64,000 bases of DNA from Chitinophagaceae bacterium (lineage in GTDB: Bacteria > Bacteroidota > Bacteroidia > Chitinophagales > Chitinophagaceae): the NCBI GenBank assembly GCA_016720585.1, contig JADKKH010000001.1, positions 682,001-746,000 on the forward strand, written 5' to 3'. Shown here piece after piece: positions 61,575 through 64,000 of this stretch. The first letter of the stretch is position 1; every line of letters begins with the position of its first letter. Under the pieces are notes generated by a model that did not search any database, was not told where the DNA came from, and saw only the letters and a program-made list of their open reading frames with translations. A program made the translations under genes and the position numbers.

Positions 61575-64000
61575 TCAGGGAGTTGGAACAAAGCCTTTCT
61601 TGTCTTCTTCAGGCAATTTTGATTTGATAAAATCAACCAAGGCCTGTAGTGCAGTATTATTTGTATCCGCTTTGGCTTCTTTTTCTTTGCTGGCTAAAAT
61701 TCCTTTCAGTATCACACCATTGATAAATGGGTTTGTCTGATTCTGGAAAGCCTGCGGAACACCATCCCGGAATTTTATGATCTCAACCACACCCCACTTT
61801 ACTTTTTCCGTGTTCTTAACAGCAGATAAATAAGTGCTGAGGGAATTCAGGGTCTGAAATTTACCCTGGCTCATGGGCATTTTTGCAAAATCGCCAATGA
61901 TTTGTTCAGCCATAGCTTCATCACCAGATTTTAATATTTCATTCATTATGGATTCCTTCAGGTTCCCTTTTGTTTCTGTTTTAGCCAGTTGTTTTGCTAT
62001 GGCTGTTGCCAGTACCGGGTCTACTTTACCCAATGCGGTCAATGCAAAACCCGCAATAGTATAGGATGAGTCGTTTACAGCTGATTTAAATAAAGAAATG
62101 TATTCAGGGTTTTTGTACTCACCGAGTTTTTGAATGGCAAAAGCCCGTACGGTTGAATACGCATCTCTTATCGCGAGTTGCTTAAATACAGGTTCGAAAC
62201 TTGATTTTACGGCTTCTTTTTTCAGGTCAGCATTGTTAATAGCAAGGGTGCGAAGTCCCATATACTTGTCGTTCAGGGCCATTTTAAGTAATGCTACCGC
62301 TTTGGGGTCGTCCTGTTTTTTTGAAGCAAACTCAATGGATTCTCTTCGGTCGACATAATTTCCGGCATAGGTATACTGGTGTATATAATTGTCAAGGGTC
62401 TTATTATCCTTTTTGATCCACAAGGTTATTTTATCTGCATCTACATTCACCAGGTCCGGTCTCTTTGTATATTTAAATGTAAAAGTGTCAACCGCATTTT
62501 TTGCCCATACATTGTAACGGATTTTGTCCGTACCGTTATATACATCAATAGCCATCGGCAGGGTGAAAACTTTGCCGGTTTTTTGCGTCTGTTTTACAAT
62601 CACCTTTACGTTACCCGCTGCATCATCATATACATAATCAATTTCAACACGGGGGTGCCCGTTGCTGAAATACCATTGGTTAAAATACCAGTTCAGGTCC
62701 CGGCCGGTCACTTCCTCAAAAGCAAGACGCAACTGGTGTGCTTCTGCAGATTTGAATTTATTGGTAGTTAAATAATTATTTATCGATTTAAAAAAGGCAC
62801 TGTCGCCTACCTGGTTGCGAAGCATATGGAGTATCCGTCCTCCTTTCTGGTAACTCACCGCATCAAACATATCTTCCCGGTTTTCATAGCTAAAACGGAC
62901 CAGGTCTTTCTTGTCACTGCCGCTTTGAAGGTAGTTTTGCATGTCCTGGTAATTTTGTGCATCACCGGCATCTTTACCTTTTTTATATTCATCCCACAGC
63001 GTTTCGCTGTAATTGGCAAAAGATTCATTCAGGGTAAGATTGCTCCAACTTTCGGTAGTTACATAATCGCCAAACCACTGGTGAAACAATTCATGGGCAA
63101 TGGTGCTCTCCCAATTATTCCCATCTACCAGTTCCCGGGCATCCTGTTGCGCACTTTCCTGGTGCAGCGTTGCGGTGGTATTTTCCATGGCTCCGGCAAC
63201 AAAATCTCTTCCGGTTATTTGTGCATATTTCACCCAGGGATATTCCACACCGGTGATTTTCGAAAAGAAACCCATCATCTCCGGGGTATTGCCAAATATT
63301 TTTTTGGCAACAGAAGCATACGCCGGCTCTACATAATAGTTTACTTCTTTGTCTTTGTATTTGTCTTTAATGATGGCGTATTTACCTACTCCTAAGAAAA
63401 ATAAATAAGGGGCATGTGGTAAATCCATCTTCCAGTAATCACTACGGGAACCATCTGCATTTTTCTTTTGCGATACCAGTTTGCCATTGGAAAGGGTTAC
63501 ATATTTAGCATCAACCGTAACCGTTAATTCCTGGGTACTTTTCTGATTGGTCCTGTCAATGGTCGGGAACCAGGCAGAATTAGATTCGGTTTCCCCCTGT
63601 GTCCATATTTGAGTTGGTTTGTCTTTATCTTCTCCTGTCGGATTGATAAAGTACATACCTTTTATTCCAAGCATGGCACCCTGGCTGTATTTTTCATCAA
63701 ACTCATCGGGCTTGGCAGTATAATTTATATAAATGGTATAGCTTTCATTGGATTTGTAGGTTCTGTCAAGCTTAATGCGGAGGTTAAAGTCATTGTATTC
63801 ATACTTCAGAGGAACTTCCCGGGTACCATTGACCAGGGCCACTTTTAATATTTCCATTCCCTTGGCATCCAGGTTAACCGAATCCGTTGAATAAAAATGG
63901 GGCTTCAGGGTTATCCAGGCCTTTCCATAAAGCCAGGATTTACTGAAATCAGGCTTTACTTCAAGCCTGGTATGCACCAGGTTATTGATTTTAGTAGCTG
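61575..64000 (-). CDS. M1-family metallo-aminopeptidase (5' end beyond the window)
   Basis: At least 808 residues are visible; the frame is still open at the right edge (ATKINNLVHTRLEVKPDF), so the start and signal peptide are missing. The exopeptidase motif is VAGAMENTTATLH (GAMEN), and the zinc site is STIAHELFHQWFGDYVTTESWSNLTLNESFA (HExxH plus downstream Glu). The remote Tyr lies in VSYQKGGRILHML. The C-terminal about 250 residues show HEAT-like helical repeats (LKMALNDKYMGLRTLAINNADLKKEAVKSSF). It removes N-terminal residues from peptides, probably in the periplasm. Confidence 0.93.
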   Translation of the reverse strand, partial: ATKINNLVHTRLEVKPDFSKSWLYGKAWITLKPHFYSTDSVNLDAKGMEILKVALVNGTREVPLKYEYNDFNLRIKLDRTYKSNESYTIYINYTAKPDEFDEKYSQGAMLGIKGMYFINPTGEDKDKPTQIWTQGETESNSAWFPTIDRTNQKSTQELTVTVDAKYVTLSNGKLVSQKKNADGSRSDYWKMDLPHAPYLFFLGVGKYAIIKDKYKDKEVNYYVEPAYASVAKKIFGNTPEMMGFFSKITGVEYPWVKYAQITGRDFVAGAMENTTATLHQESAQQDARELVDGNNWESTIAHELFHQWFGDYVTTESWSNLTLNESFANYSETLWDEYKKGKDAGDAQNYQDMQNYLQSGSDKKDLVRFSYENREDMFDAVSYQKGGRILHMLRNQVGDSAFFKSINNYLTTNKFKSAEAHQLRLAFEEVTGRDLNWYFNQWYFSNGHPRVEIDYVYDDAAGNVKVIVKQTQKTGKVFTLPMAIDVYNGTDKIRYNVWAKNAVDTFTFKYTKRPDLVNVDADKITLWIKKDNKTLDNYIHQYTYAGNYVDRRESIEFASKKQDDPKAVALLKMALNDKYMGLRTLAINNADLKKEAVKSSFEPVFKQLAIRDAYSTVRAFAIQKLGEYKNPEYISLFKSAVNDSSYTIAGFALTALGKVDPVLATAIAKQLAKTETKGNLKESIMNEILKSGDEAMAEQIIGDFAKMPMSQGKFQTLNSLSTYLSAVKNTEKVKWGVVEIIKFRDGVPQAFQNQTNPFINGVILKGILASKEKEAKADTNNTALQALVDFIKSKLPEEDKKGFVPTP

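Overview
The window is a stretch of chromosome from a member of the Bacteroidota, most likely a Chitinophagaceae-type soil or plant-associated bacterium (inference). The evidence is a SusC/SusD pair with a pectin-degradation locus, Bacteroidota-type promoters (-7 box TAnnTTTG), a T9SS-like C-terminal tail, weak ribosome binding sites, and small GC-rich palindromes scattered between genes in a moderately AT-rich background.

Layout. 0.2-9.8 kb: housekeeping and hypothetical genes (glyA, a sugar-phosphate nucleotidyltransferase, an NPD-family flavoenzyme, a 16-residue-repeat coiled-coil protein, an ABC-2 exporter pair, a COG2509-type FAD protein). An intergenic nest of fold-back repeats and long G runs lies at 5.4-5.85 kb. 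10-13.4 kb: a 5'-nucleotidase split into two genes in reversed domain order, then dnaA. 13.4-16 kb: tRNA-Ser and tRNA-Pro, each accompanied by truncated copies in which the D-arm is replaced by a GC-rich palindrome. A small GIY-YIG endonuclease gene is sandwiched between tRNA-Pro copies. 16-18.8 kb: hom and a Cys/Met-metabolism PLP enzyme under a SAM-I riboswitch with its own terminator and promoter. 19-31.9 kb: uvrA, rarA, an M28 peptidase, a PhyH-family oxygenase and several hypotheticals, plus one unexplained intergenic segment with nested inverted repeats.

32-55.1 kb is a pectin/galacturonate utilisation locus. A LacI-family regulator is divergent from susC-susD-PL1-CE12-CE8-GH43-Gfo/Idh-NTF2. 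A second transcription unit follows: a GH28-GH105-C-terminal-domain fusion, a CE8-like protein, uxaB, uxaA and uxaC. Both units are preceded by the same operator-like sequence at exactly the same distance from the same promoter core, which makes them a two-promoter regulon. Pectin would be demethylated and deacetylated, cut outside the cell or in the periplasm, imported by SusCD, and the galacturonate converted to 2-keto-3-deoxygluconate by UxaC, UxaB and UxaA. No inner-membrane uronate transporter and no KDG kinase or aldolase is present here.

55.2-64 kb: tRNA-Glu, gap, a small hypothetical, pgk (with an in-frame insertion made of a heptamer-like repeat), and a LemA-LemA-TPM-TPM cluster. The 5' end of an M1 aminopeptidase gene runs off the right edge.

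The most unusual structure is the tRNA-associated palindrome/GIY-YIG arrangement at 13.49-16.0 kb. All functions are read from sequence motifs only; no database search was run.
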